Shown in pieces: positions 12,036 to 22,684 of a DNA stretch of 64,000 bases. The number at the start of each line of letters is the position of its first letter. The first letter of the stretch is position 1. Where the stretch lies: contig JAKTNV010000004.1 of NCBI GenBank assembly GCA_022747635.1, forward strand, positions 20,882,969-20,946,968. Direction: 5' to 3'. Both the position numbers and the translations under genes were made by a program. The stretch comes from Hetaerina americana. Its lineage: Eukaryota; Arthropoda; Insecta; Odonata; Calopterygidae. The notes under the pieces were generated by a model, which saw only the letters and a program-made list of their open reading frames with translations, was not told where the DNA came from and made no database searches.

Positions 12036-12520
12036 TCTCGGGGAAAAGTAATGTAAACATGCTTTTAGACCACATACAAAAAGAAATAACTACATCTGGC
12101 GAAAAGAACATTATAGCGAAAATCTTAAGTTTTTAAATCGTTTATTTATTTTTAACATGATCACCTTTAAGGCTAACACAATTCTTTAAACGTGTAACAC
12201 GTTTTTTATTTCCGTCACTGAAAAACTCTTTCCGACTTTCCTTGAATCCAGGGATTGACAGCTGCCTTCATCTCTTTGTCCGAGGTGTAATGATTTCCCT
12301 TGAGGTTTGTCTTGGGTCGAGGAAAAAAATAAATATGCAAGGTGTAAGATCAGGTAAATATAAGGAGGATCTGGAGGGTATGGCTCACCGGATGCACGCA
12401 ATGTGCGTGGAGGAGCGTTGTCATGTCGCAAATTTATTTGCGCCAGGCCGCCTCTAACATGACAAACTCTGGATTCCCTGCCACCGAAGCACCACTGCCA
12501 AAAAGATGCACGCACGGGGA
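12036..12520 (-). mobile_element. mariner-like relic, 3' half
   Basis: Minus-strand translation gives HDNAPPRT, which holds the second catalytic aspartate of mariner transposases. A frameshifted PDLTPC-like segment with the third aspartate follows, and then a long degraded C-terminus. The lower end, GAAAAGTAATG at 12042, is shared with the terminal sequence at 21903 and is probably the terminal repeat. The 5' half is missing. Confidence 0.65.
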
Positions 12521-13049
12521 AGCAGCTTCAAATCTCATAATTTGAAGTGATTGCTTACTCACAAAATAGGATATTATGAGAGACCAATCACCAAATGTAA
12601 TTGTAATATTTCTAAACATAAAAAGCAACCCAGAATAAGAGCAATGGGGGCCAGAGAGTATCCTCCCTAGCATGTTTTCGTGGGTAGCCTACGCAAAGTG
12701 TAAATTCAGGTATTTTCAAATGACTTTTGAGGCACCAGCAAAGCAACCCACCAGCCATCATGGATAGCTGTTTGAGGTGTGAATATCTATGACACCAGAT
12801 ACGAATATTTATTTCTCTCTAGGGTCATATTTCATGCCAGGGAAAATAATTTTACAAAATAAGGACATTTTTGAATTTTGATAGCATCACAATCCTGAAG
12901 CTTTATCAAGAAAACTTTCAAATAGGGTTACTCCTTGAACCTTACTATCATTATCAGTAATGCACCAGTAGTGGCGGGTTTCAGATGGACACAAGCTTAT
13001 GAATGGTGAAGTGCAACATATCGTCATCTCCCCTAAAAATAATCACATT
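12521..13049. other. Nothing recognised
   Basis: AT-rich spacer between a mariner relic and a LINE relic. Confidence 0.35.
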
Positions 13050-14100
13050 ACAATAAGCCCCTCATCTCTGTATACTCTTTGATCCTGTGCAAACTCCCCA
13101 TCCTATTCCTTCCTTTCCACCATTTTTCTCTGCTCTATCATGGTCTTCGGTCACTGTATCTATGCCAATCAACACCCTTTGCATCCATTTTTTCTGTCTC
13201 TTTATGATTTATTCCAAAAAGTCATCTCGTTGCCCTCCATAACCAACACTTCCTCGTTCGTTTTCCTTTTGGTTCATTCCTACTCCTTCCTTATCCTCGC
13301 ATCCATTACCAAACCCGCCAATCTAAGGTTATTGGCCTGCTCCAATGACCATTTTCCTGTGGTGTTTATAGCTGCGTTCAAAATATCAAAGTTGTGATGA
13401 ACCTTTTTTTAACATTTTTAATGCAATTCCCAATGGTTAGGGATCAGAAAATATAAGTAATTTTGCAAATTTCCCATTCCTTTTCCAACTCCATTTCAGT
13501 TTCTAATTCCTATTTCCGTTTCTTCCAACGATTCTTTAATCATTTCCTCTACATATACGTTGAACGACACAGGTGATAACAAACACCCTGTCTCCATTCT
13601 CCTTCAAACACTGCTCTTACAGCCTCCTTCACCTACTTGCACCCAAGAAATCCTAGACATGTACAAGCTATGGTTAGCTCTTCTATTCTATACAAAATCA
13701 TCTTATTTTCTGCAATACATTAATTAAATATACCCAATCTACTCTATCAAATACTCTCTCCACATCTAAAAACAGGCACATACTTCCAAATAGTATTCCA
13801 TTGACCTCTCTCATTAGTGACCTCATTACTGCCATGGCATCGCACATTCTCTTCTCATCATCCTAATTCATAACTGATCATCCCCTATGGAATCATTTTC
13901 CCTGCTCTCCATCCTGTAGTTGATGAACCAGAAAATCACTTTAGCTGCTTGTGGATCAGCCTTTTTGTTCTGTAGTCTTCACATGATGTAGCCATTACTT
14001 TTTAAAGAATACAAACTAACATTGATCATTTGAAATCTTACTGTTAAATTCCCTTAGGCCATTACATCTCCCAAACATTACTTGGTAATCTGAAAGTATG
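13050..14100 (-). mobile_element. LINE-A copy, heavily decayed
   Basis: Read on the minus strand, from high to low coordinates. The RT entry region is at about 13990-13700. A GEWRQG-like RT strand and a weakened EEMIKE segment are at about 13640-13540. The 3' coding end at 13400-13050 carries a degraded EVLVMEGNE block equivalent to EVLGMVGEE of the copy at 24489. It has many stops. It runs in the same direction as the longer copy at 14470-17475. Confidence 0.6.
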
Positions 14101-14192
14101 GAAGGACCAAGCCCCATGTGAATGCTATGAAATGGTTGCTTAAATGACAGACAGAAAGCAGCCATTTAAAAACATGGATGTGACGAGCTCAC

Positions 14193-14225
14193 CATTAGAA
14201 AGGTCAAATACTCTCCTGCAGCATC
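14193..14225 (-). other. Exon-like 33 nt segment (DAAGEYLTFLM)
   Basis: A pyrimidine-rich tract ending TTTTACAG precedes a 33 nt open segment, which is followed by a GTGAGC donor on the minus strand. It would add exactly 11 codons (DAAGEYLTFLM). No partner exons were recognised, so it may be chance. Confidence 0.2.
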
Positions 14226-14469
14226 CTGTAAAACAATAAAAGAAGGATCAATGTGTTTACTAGTGTATGTCCTTATTATTTCTTGCAATGAAGGAAAATT
14301 TATGTTAACCCAATCCTTGTATTTTAGGTTTTAAAAATAAATATAAAGGAAACAACACGTAATTAATAAACCAGATGGGGCTGAAAGAAGCATCTCAGAA
14401 CAATTAAAATGCTCGGGTAAAAAATTGACATCAGACCTTTCTTGAGGTGTACACTTCAGGAAAATACAC

Positions 14470-17400
14470 AAGTTGGCCTGAAGAGGCTAGGTTCCCTTGG
14501 AAGGCAAGAGAGGAGTTATTTCGCACTAAGGTCGCATCCAGTCTACGTCTATCCTCCTGCTTCAATGATAACGTTTCCGCAACTTACATAGTTACGCTAA
14601 AAATCAAAGTTTTAAGAGTCTTTCCTTAACATCCTTACTCAAAGTCCTTGTCATCAACTCTCTCCTTCTTGTGAAAGCCTCTTTGCCTAGCGAAATTCTT
14701 CTCTTTACGTCCCTACTAAGTTGATTGTGTTGGTCCAAAACACTACCGAGATACGTAAACTGTTCTACCTGTTCAGGTTTTTGCCCTCCTATTTTAAAAT
14801 TCAGTTCAGCCTTATTCTTTCTGGAAAATCGCATAACCTTTGTTTTATTCATATTGATTCTCATCCCATACCTGTCGCACTGAATTTCCATTTCACTAAG
14901 CAAGGCTTGCAATCCCTTGGTTGACTGACAAACTAAAGTTTGATCAACAGCAAACGTAAAAGATTTTATGAATTCCCCGCCCACTTTAATTCCTACCTCC
15001 ACCTCTTCCCATGCCGCTTTAATCATTCCCTCTACATGAAGGTTGAACAGCAATGATGATAATGGGCAACCCTGCCTTACACCTTCCTAAAACTGCCAAT
15101 CTGGACTCCTCGTTCCGAACTCGCACCTGAGGACTCTGAGACAAGTACAGATTGCTGATTAGCCTCCTTTTCCTCCAATCTAATCCTATTTTATGCAATA
15201 TACTCATTAGTTTTTCCCAATTCACTCTATCAAACGCTTTTTCGAAATCTACGAAACAGGCAAATACCTCCTGGTTTTATTCTATATTCCTCTTGATTAA
15301 TGATCACATTGCCGAAATAACAACATGCGTACCTCTACCCTTCCTAAACCCAAACTGGTCATCCCCTAAGTAATTATTTGCCCTACTCTCTATCCTTTTG
15401 TTTATTATCCTGAGAACAACTTTAGCTGCGTGGGATGTCAAACCTATATTCCTGTAGTCCTCAAATGACGTAGCCTTTACTTTTTTCGGAATAGGAAGTA
15501 AAACTGATCTCACAAAGTCCTACGGCCAGATTCCTTTCTCATAGATACTACAAATCAGCCCATATAGCCTCTTCCTCCCACTTGTTCCTAAACATTTCAG
15601 TAATTCCGCGGGAATGTAATCCAACCCCACGGCCTAATTTAGTTTCATCTCCCTTAATGCCGTTTCTATCTCATGGTCGAGTATGCCTGGACCTAAGCTA
15701 TCTTCCTCTACGTCATGATTCTTGCCCATGCCTAATTTTTTTGGTCTATGTTCTTTCCTATACAGTTCTTCTATATACTCCTTCGATCTCTCTTTGATCA
15801 TTCTTGCTTCATCTCTTATCTTTCCCGCCTTATCTCTAAATGTTAGCATAGATCTTCCTTTCCTTCCTTGTCGATAAAGATTTCATTTTGCTGTACAGCG
15901 CACCAATTTCACCCTTCCTCTGCAAACTTTCCATCTCACACTGCGCCTACCATCATGCTTCCTTTGCTTTATTTGTTGTCCAACTCAATTAGTTATTTAA
16001 CTCTTTGTACTTCATTTTTCCTAAATCTAAGTTTACTATCTTCCATTTTCTCCTCTTATCCCTCCTGGTAATCATATCATCCATAATCCATGCATTCGTA
16101 GCCCTTTTCGCGTTAACGGTTCCAAGAGTGTCCCTTTCGGCTTTAGATAACCCTTTCTTGATACTTTCCCATTTTTCTTCGATAGTACTTCACTCTTTTT
16201 CATCCCCTATGATTTTTCCTACGGCCTGTTGAATCTCCTTCCTTTTCAAACCATTTAGTGCTTCTACATTCCATTTTCTAACCCGACGCCCCTGCCTAAT
16301 CTTTTTGAATCGGACGCTACATTTGATAACAACTAAATAGTGGTCATAGTCCGCATCCGCTCCCCGGAAACTGCGAATTTATCACGCTGTTCCTAAACCT
16401 GTGCCTAACGAGAATATAATATAGCTGATACCTCTCTGAGTCACCTGGCATTTTTCCTGTACACCTGTGCCTTTTTGGGCTCTAAACAAGGTGTTGGTGA
16501 TGACAAACTCCCCGTCTCCTGCAGAAATCAACTGCTTTCTCCCCGAGGTCATTCCTCGTGCCTAAACCGTAGTCCCCCACCTCACCAGCATCTCTTCCTT
16601 TGCCAACGTCGCATTCCAATCCGCCATCACTATCAAATGTTTCCCTGCAGCAACACACTCGATTATGTCCTCTAATTGATTGTATTACCTATCGACCTAT
16701 TCCTCCGTTTGGTTGCTCGGTTGCATGTCGAGTTTTTTGGTTCTGCATTTATTTCTACTAGTCAGATTCTATCCGTTACCTGTTCTATGTTGACTAAGCT
16801 TCTTCCTACCGTTTTTATTTAATACTATGGCAACCCCTCGTGAGCTCTCGTCCCCGCCACTGTATATTATTCATAATTATCACTCTATTAATACCCGCTA
16901 TCGTTCTATCTCACCTTTTATAGACCTAAAATGTCTATTTTTCCCTTTCATCTCTCGCTTATCATTTTCCAATTTCCTTGTCGGAATCATTGTCCTAACA
17001 ATCCACGTTCCTATTCTAACTAATTTGGTCTTCTTCTCCTTCGTCTTGTCCTGCTGCTGTCGGTTTTCCTTTCAAAGGGTTTTGTGGGATGACAACCACA
17101 GAAACCTTGCCTCTCCCGCTGCCGGGCATGGCACATGGCCAATTGGGCCGAGGACTGTACTTGCCATAACTCATATTCTGTGTGTTATCCATCAATTAAA
17201 GCTTACGAATGATAATTGAGGTGGTTTCCCGTTGCCTTCCTCAATAGTGTTTTTAACGTGACACCATCAGTTACTGGCCGCCCTACTGAGGTCTGAAGCC
17301 ATTGCAGCCGCCTTGCTGAGGAACAGAAGCTGCGTGGACTACCTTTCGTCTGGCCAGTAACCTTCGACCTATCTGGCATGGGTGACCCTACCAGGAGCAT

Positions 17401-17475
17401 GATTATTAATCCCGCAGGCACAGCTCGAGGGGTCATCGGAACAAGCCCTTCCACCACGTCAAGACTGTAGCATGA
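14470..17475 (-). mobile_element. LINE-A, longest copy (5' region, endonuclease, RT), 3'-truncated
   Basis: Read on the minus strand. A 5' non-coding region lies at 17475-17150 and contains a GGGATTAATAATCATGCTCC stretch. It is followed by an endonuclease-like domain with the motif IVMADWNAT at about 16635-16605 and a TNTLF segment. An RT domain then carries QFGFRKGRGT (about 15350), KAF and NWEKL (about 15240-15200), GKAEL-rich fingers and the YLGSVLDQ block (about 14775). The catalytic box reads FAVD instead of FADD near 14935, so the enzyme is dead even where the frame is open. The element stops near 14470, after a DRRRLDA segment, well short of its normal 3' end. The clade is left open: the MYGVETWSL-type end is common in insect RTE/I-like LINEs. 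Confidence 0.85.
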
Positions 17476-18290
17476 GTACATGTAACCTCAATGGTGACGT
17501 TCAAATTTCTGGTTGATATAATGACATGCAATTCTTTGTTGTAGAGATATCCTTATGGTATAACATCATTTGTATTTACATTCTAGCTGCCGCACAAAGT
17601 GTAAGAGCCGTAAAATGATAAACTTTGCTGTTTGAGGTTCATTTGATTTCGCTGAGTACTTATTTCTAATTACCAAGTATTTTGCCATGTAAGAATACAA
17701 AAGGTTGTGGGTCCATTTTTAACCATTATACCTGGCTTTCATGTACATTGGAGTATTTTGACATGCCAAAAACCAAAGGTAAATGTGCATTTTATATATT
17801 TAACCGATACACCTGGCTTGTACATCCATCTATCACATATTCAAATTCATGAAAATGATTCATCACCAGGGTGTCATTGCAACTTCTTGTATCATTAAAT
17901 GACATGCATTGCTTTTTATTTAAGATACTCCTAAAGTATATCAACATTTGTGAATATCTTCTAGCTGCTGCACAAAGAGTAAATAACTATAAAGTGATAA
18001 ATGTTGCTATTTGAGACCTACTTTAATTCTTTGTTTACTTTATTGATTGACGGCAAGTATTATTGCTTGGCTGGAATACACTAGGTTGTGGGTGCATTAT
18101 TTTTATTCAATCATTACACTTTACCTCTTTGTTATACATCTATCAGCCCTTCATATTAATGATCAGCCATACACAGTCAACATCAATTTTATTATACCAT
18201 CAATATCATACAAACCCTTAATATCGCCAAGCATTGCTATGTTCAAGACACAGGGCTTTAGTCTGCATTGCCCTCCTTTAGAGAATGAAT
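17476..18290 (+). repeat. AT-rich tandem repeat (satellite-like), block 1
   Basis: At least two adjacent units carry the same ordered blocks: GTGACATTGCAACTTCTTG, AATGACATGCATTGC, CAACATTTGTG, CTAGCTGC, AAAATGATAAACTTTGCT, and AAAAGGTTGTGGGTCCAT. Spacing between units is about 310-380 bp. The same unit recurs at 22494-22631, 24159-24488 and 25016-25745. LINE-A at 14470-17475 abuts this block and was probably inserted into it. Confidence 0.75.
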
Positions 18291-18531
18291 GATAATATTG
18301 TATAAAAAGCATACGACATATTTTTTTCAAGTTGCAAGCAGCTATTTATCTGCTTAAACAAATAGGAAAAGTAAAATGTGGGAATATGACACAGAAAATA
18401 TAGAAACCAAATGGCTATTGTGCTAATGATAAAATGGCGTCGTTCAATAGAAGTGATTTTCCCAACGGAAAGCAGTGTTTTGAAGATAAAAGAGTTTAGG
18501 CAGTTTATTTCTTTTATTTGACGCACGCACA

Positions 18532-19431
18532 ATGGTTTCTCAAGACGCTTCCCAAACACTTGCGCTTGCAAGTGAGGGCGTGAATCAAGTTCTTGATCCG
18601 AAGAGAACCCCACAGCATGGGGGAAATGAAGATACGAAACATGCACTTCGCCAACTTACTTCAAGATATGTCTCAAGGGACTCTGAGGGGAATATACCTC
18701 GGTAGTCCTCCGAAAGCGCACGAGCCGCTCCCCCAGCACATACCGCTACAAGATTCATCTGGGAGAAGCATCCGGTTGAAGAAAGTCAACCCTCAGGGGA
18801 AAGCGCTTTTCAGATTCCTGACTGGGTGACAAGACTCGTTGAAGGAGGCCAGCCATCGCCTGCAGAACAGCCCAAAAACCCACAAGTGAGTCACACCTCT
18901 AAAGATGGAAGACTATATGTTGCCACCAGAGCTCTCCCTGGGCGGCCGGGTGCATACGGCTTAGTGAGCATGTCAGGCGGTGCCGGTGATGACATGAGAA
19001 GAGGTGGTCCCCCAACAATTCCAGAAAGAAGTGGGGAGGACGCGTGGAGATATGCGTCGGGTCGTGAGCTATGCTGTGGTCAACGGAACCCTATTCACTG
19101 GAAACAGGCAACGGCTTGAGCTACGAAACATCAATGCATTCCCAATACCGCACCTCAACGCATTAGAAGAGGCCAGTTGACTGAGATACAAAATGGCAGT
19201 GAGGGTACTGGAAGAGGCAATGGAAGAGAAGAAGAGAGCATTGGCAAGAAATGTCAATGCACTTTTGAACAAGATTGATGAACTCGAACGCCGAAATGTG
19301 TACCTTTTAGATTTAATTGAGAAAGGAATGCCTGAATTGTATGAGACTAGAGGACATGTAATGGACATTAAGGCATTGCGCGCCAGCGAATTAAAAGAAC
19401 TCGAAGAAAAACTATGCATGAAGCAGTTGTA
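18532..19431 (+). pseudogene. Unknown coding sequence in the left palindrome arm, frame-broken
   Basis: From the ATG at 18532 a 195-codon frame runs to a TGA at 19117, broken by one TAG at codon 58 (18703). Its first part is rich in Ser, Gln and Pro, looks disordered, and contains SRYVSRDSEGNIP. Its second part contains PDWVTRLVEGGQPSP and ALPGRPGAYG. A +1 shift after about 19040 leads into a second open frame (NAFPIPHLNALEEAS, TGA, then MAVRVLEEAMEEKKR). That frame continues as a Leu/Glu/Lys-rich predicted coiled coil (NALLNKIDELERRN) to a TAA at 19430. I do not recognise the protein. The same TAG and TGA occur in the right arm, so they are either older than the duplication or copied between the arms. 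Confidence 0.5.
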
Positions 19432-19439
19432 ATAACGGC

Positions 19440-20360
19440 TGGATTTTACAAATTACTATGAAAAGAATTCCCAGGTTCCTCTTGAGTTCACTGGTTAATA
19501 TGCTCCTGGACAGCTATTCAAATGATCCTGTAAATAAAATATATTTTACATGATTAGAAGTGTAAACATTGGGTGTTATAAATAAATGTTAGTTAATACG
19601 AGATATCCCGATTGATTTGTATAAAAAATGTTTCAAAATGAAGTCTTTTGCATTTAAATTTCTTAATTGGCATTGTGTCAATTACATCTATTTAGTAAGA
19701 TATGCAAGATATTTTACTACCCTGCAAGCCACAACTCGAGTGTGTTGCAGGGCAAGAATGCAAACCAACCTAATTTTGACCCAAACATGACATTTCCGCG
19801 GTCTGTAAATATTTTTCTAATGCACACTCTTTTGAGGAAAAAATGGAATCTAAAATCTGTTCCACATTTAATCTCTCTACGTTTAAAGGAATAATCTCCA
19901 ATGGAAGTTTGGAAGAAATCTCCTAGTTTGCGAGGAATGTGAACGCAAACAATATCCCTTCGTAGTAATGACAACTGAATTGATAACGCTCCGGCGTGGA
20001 ATTCCCTGTTGGTAATTCCACGCCGGAATGTTTGGGTCAAAATTAGTCTGGTGTGCGTTCATCTTCTTTCGGATGTCTTTTCTACGGAAAATCACGTCAC
20101 TCAAATCCATTACAATAAACTTTTTTCTCGTAACATTTAATAGGATATTCCAGAGGATTTCGTTGATTATCCCCTCGTCCTTATACATGAGGGCGTTCCT
20201 TTAAGGTCTTTTATTTGTAGTTTTTCTGAACTTTTTTAAATTTTACTTCATGATGAAGAGAATAATACAATAACGTACATGTTAAAAAACTGTCGAGGCG
20301 AAAAAAAAGGTGAAAGTACGTATATAATGGCAATATGCTGCGAACTGACAAACATTGACA
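19440..20360. other. Central part of the palindrome, unclassified
   Basis: Contains the X tail (about 19480-19740, shared with 27040-27335 and 32000-32230) and a minus-strand frame at 19883-20188. That frame holds MNAHQTNFDPNIP; a plus-strand match, ANQPNFDPN, lies at about 19758-19785. The two are the palindrome partners. No known family was recognised. Confidence 0.45.
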
Positions 20361-21375
20361 CTAGTCATTTAAATTTGAGCTACTATACCTCAATGCCTTG
20401 GCCTCGACCCGTCCCATATCTCCACGCTTCCTCTCCAGCTCCTTCGTGGATCGTCGGGGGACCAAGTCATCGGATGTCTTCTGCTTCATGTATAGTTCTT
20501 CTTCGAGTTGGCTCAATTCTCTGGCGCACACTGCCTTAAAGTCCATTTTACATTTTCTTGTCTCATACGATTCCAGCATTCCCTTCTCAATTAAATCTAA
20601 AAGGTAAACATTTCGACGTTCGAGTTCATCAATCTTGTTCAAAAGTGCATTGACATTTCTTGCAAATTCTCTCTTCTTCTCTTCCATTGCCTCTTCCAGT
20701 ACCCTCACTGCCATTTTGTATCTCAGTCAACTGGCCTCTTCTAATGCGTTGAGGTGCGGTATTGGGAATGCATTGATGTTTCGTAGCTCAAGCCGTTGCC
20801 TGTTTCCAGTGAATAGGGTTCCGTTGACCACAGCATAGCTCACGACCCGACGCATATCTCCACGCGTCCTCCCCACTTCTTTCTGGAATTGTTGGGGGAC
20901 CACCTCTTCTCATGTCATCACCGGCACCGCCTGACATGCTCACTAAGCCGTATGCACCCGGCCGCCCAGGGAGAGCTCTGGTGGCAACATATAGTCTTCC
21001 ATCTTTAGAGGTGTGACTCACTTGTGGGTTTTTGGGCTGTTCTGCAGGCGATGGCTGGCCTCCTTCAACGAGTCTTGTCACCCAGTCAGGAATCTGAAAA
21101 GCGCTTTACCCTGAGGGTTGACTTTCTTCAACCGGATGCTTCTCCCAGATGAATCTTGTAGCGGTATGTGCTGGGGGAGCGGCTCGTGCGCTTTCGGAGG
21201 ACTACCGAGGTATATTCCCCTCAGAGTCCCTTGAGACATATCTTGAAGTAAGTTGGCGAAGTGCATTTTTCGTATCTTCATTTCCCCCATGCTGTGGGGT
21301 TCTCTTCGGATCAAGAACTTGATTCACGCCCTCACTTGCAAGCGCAAGTGTTTGGGAAGCGTCTTGAGAAACCAT
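20361..21375 (-). pseudogene. Unknown coding sequence in the right palindrome arm, frame-broken
   Basis: Mirror copy of 18532-19431: ATG at 21375, TAG at codon 58 (21202-21204). A 97-codon open segment at 20788-21081 has the same translation as its partner in the left arm, residue for residue. The coiled-coil frame starts at 20714 and is longer here. It continues past the left arm's stop into TSDDLVPRRSTKELERKRGD and ends at 20361. The 20420-20480 part of that extension looks like a diverged repeat of an upstream segment of the same gene (about 20850-20905). Confidence 0.5.
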
Positions 21376-21900
21376 TGTGCGTGCGTCAAATAAAAGAAAT
21401 AAACTTCCTAAACTCTTTTATCTTCAAAACACTGCTTTCCGTTGGGAGAATCACTTCTATTGAACGACGCCATTTTATCAATAGAACTAAAGCTCCTTGG
21501 TTCCCATTGTTGTCAAATCATATTGGTATATTTTTTCTTTTCCTGTTTGTTTAAACATTTGAATAGCTGCTCGCGACTGGAAAAAAATGTTTCCTATACT
21601 TTTAACACACAACCATCTTTCAATCTGCATAGGAAGGGAAATGGGACTCAATCCCTTTGTCATGAACATGGCAATGTTTGGCGAAATTAGGTTGTGTATG
21701 ATATTGATGATTTACTAAACCTGATGTGGACCGTATATGGCGGATCTTTACCATTGATGTCGCCCGACAATTATCATCGGTGTTCGAGACCGTATTTTTA
21801 TTATCTATATTTGAAGTAATCGATCAAAACTTAGTAAATGTTAATAATAGTATCAAATTATATTTTTGTGCCAAGTTTGCTCATCGGGTTGTATATTCCA

Positions 21901-22107
21901 AGGGTAGGCTGAAAAGTAATGCAAACATGCTTGCAGACCAGAGCCAAAAGAATTAGCTAGTTTGGGCGAAAAGAACATTATAGTGCAAATCATAAGTTTT
22001 GAAATCATTTATTTATTTTGCAACGTGATCACCGTTAAGGCCAACAGAATTTTTCTGACGTTTAACAAGTTATTTCATCCCATCACTAAAAAACTCTTCC
22101 AACTCTC
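21901..22107 (-). mobile_element. mariner-like relic, terminal ~200 bp
   Basis: GGCTGAAAAGTAATGCAAAC at 21906 and the following ~200 bp match 12042-12240, the 3' end of the mariner relic there. A TA precedes the putative terminus. The fragment is cut at about 22107, where LINE-A sequence begins. Confidence 0.65.
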
Positions 22108-22493
22108 AACCTGTATGCAGAGGAAATGATTAAACAGGCATGGGAAGTACTGGAGGTAGGAATGAAAGTGGACGGGGAATTCGTAAAATCAGTTGGGTTT
22201 GCTGATGACCAAGCTTTAGTTTGTCAGTCAGCCAAGGGGTTGCAAGCATTGCTGGGTGCATTGGAAATTCAGTGCGACAGGTATGGGATGAGAATCAATA
22301 TTAATAAAACAAAGGTTATGCGATTTTCTAGAAAGAAAAAGGCTAAGCTTAACATTAAAATAGGAGGGCAAAAACTAGAGCAGATAGAACCGTTTACGTA
22401 TCTCGGTAGTGTTTTGGACCAACACGGTCAAAGTAGTAGGGACGTAAGGAGAAGAATTGCGCTAGACAAAGAGGCTTTCACAAGGAGGTCAGA
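22108..22493 (+). mobile_element. LINE-A, upstream half of a split copy
   Basis: An open plus-strand RT segment with an intact catalytic box, FADDQALVCQ, then RYGMRININKTKVMRFSRK, and FTYLGSVLDQHGQSSRDVRR. It stops at EAFTRRS near 22493, where it joins tandem-repeat DNA. The missing downstream piece starts at 24489. Confidence 0.85.
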
Positions 22494-22631
22494 CATTCAA
22501 ATTCATGAATATGTTTATAAACCATGGTCCCTTTGACTTCTTGTATCATTGCTGTTGACAATGTTGGCAATGACAGGCATGGCTGTTTAATTAAGATTTC
22601 CCCATGGTATGACAACATTTGTGTTTACATA
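22494..22631 (+). repeat. Tandem-repeat unit, left of mariner
   Basis: Matches 25070-25175 apart from a ~17 bp insertion near 22547-22572. It ends at the TA target dinucleotide (22630-22631) of the mariner insertion. Confidence 0.8.
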
Positions 22632-22684
22632 CTACCTTGATCAAAAATTTCCCGGAATTTATTCAGAAAATTAAAAATACAAGT

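Larger units (their letters stand above)
18285..21620. repeat. Large palindrome (family X), ~1.6 kb arms
   Basis: The left arm (about 18285-19900) and the right arm (about 19960-21620, reversed) are homologous over nearly their whole length, with a centre near 19930-19950. A core (18420-19328 against 20579-21484) is ~98-99% identical by eye; three differences were counted in the first ~300 bp. The outer and inner flanks of the core are only ~70-80% alike. A smaller hairpin, 19991-20003 with 20014-20026 (13 bp perfect stem), lies near the centre. A second pair, around 19757-19788 with 20026-20056, brackets it. Confidence 0.85.
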
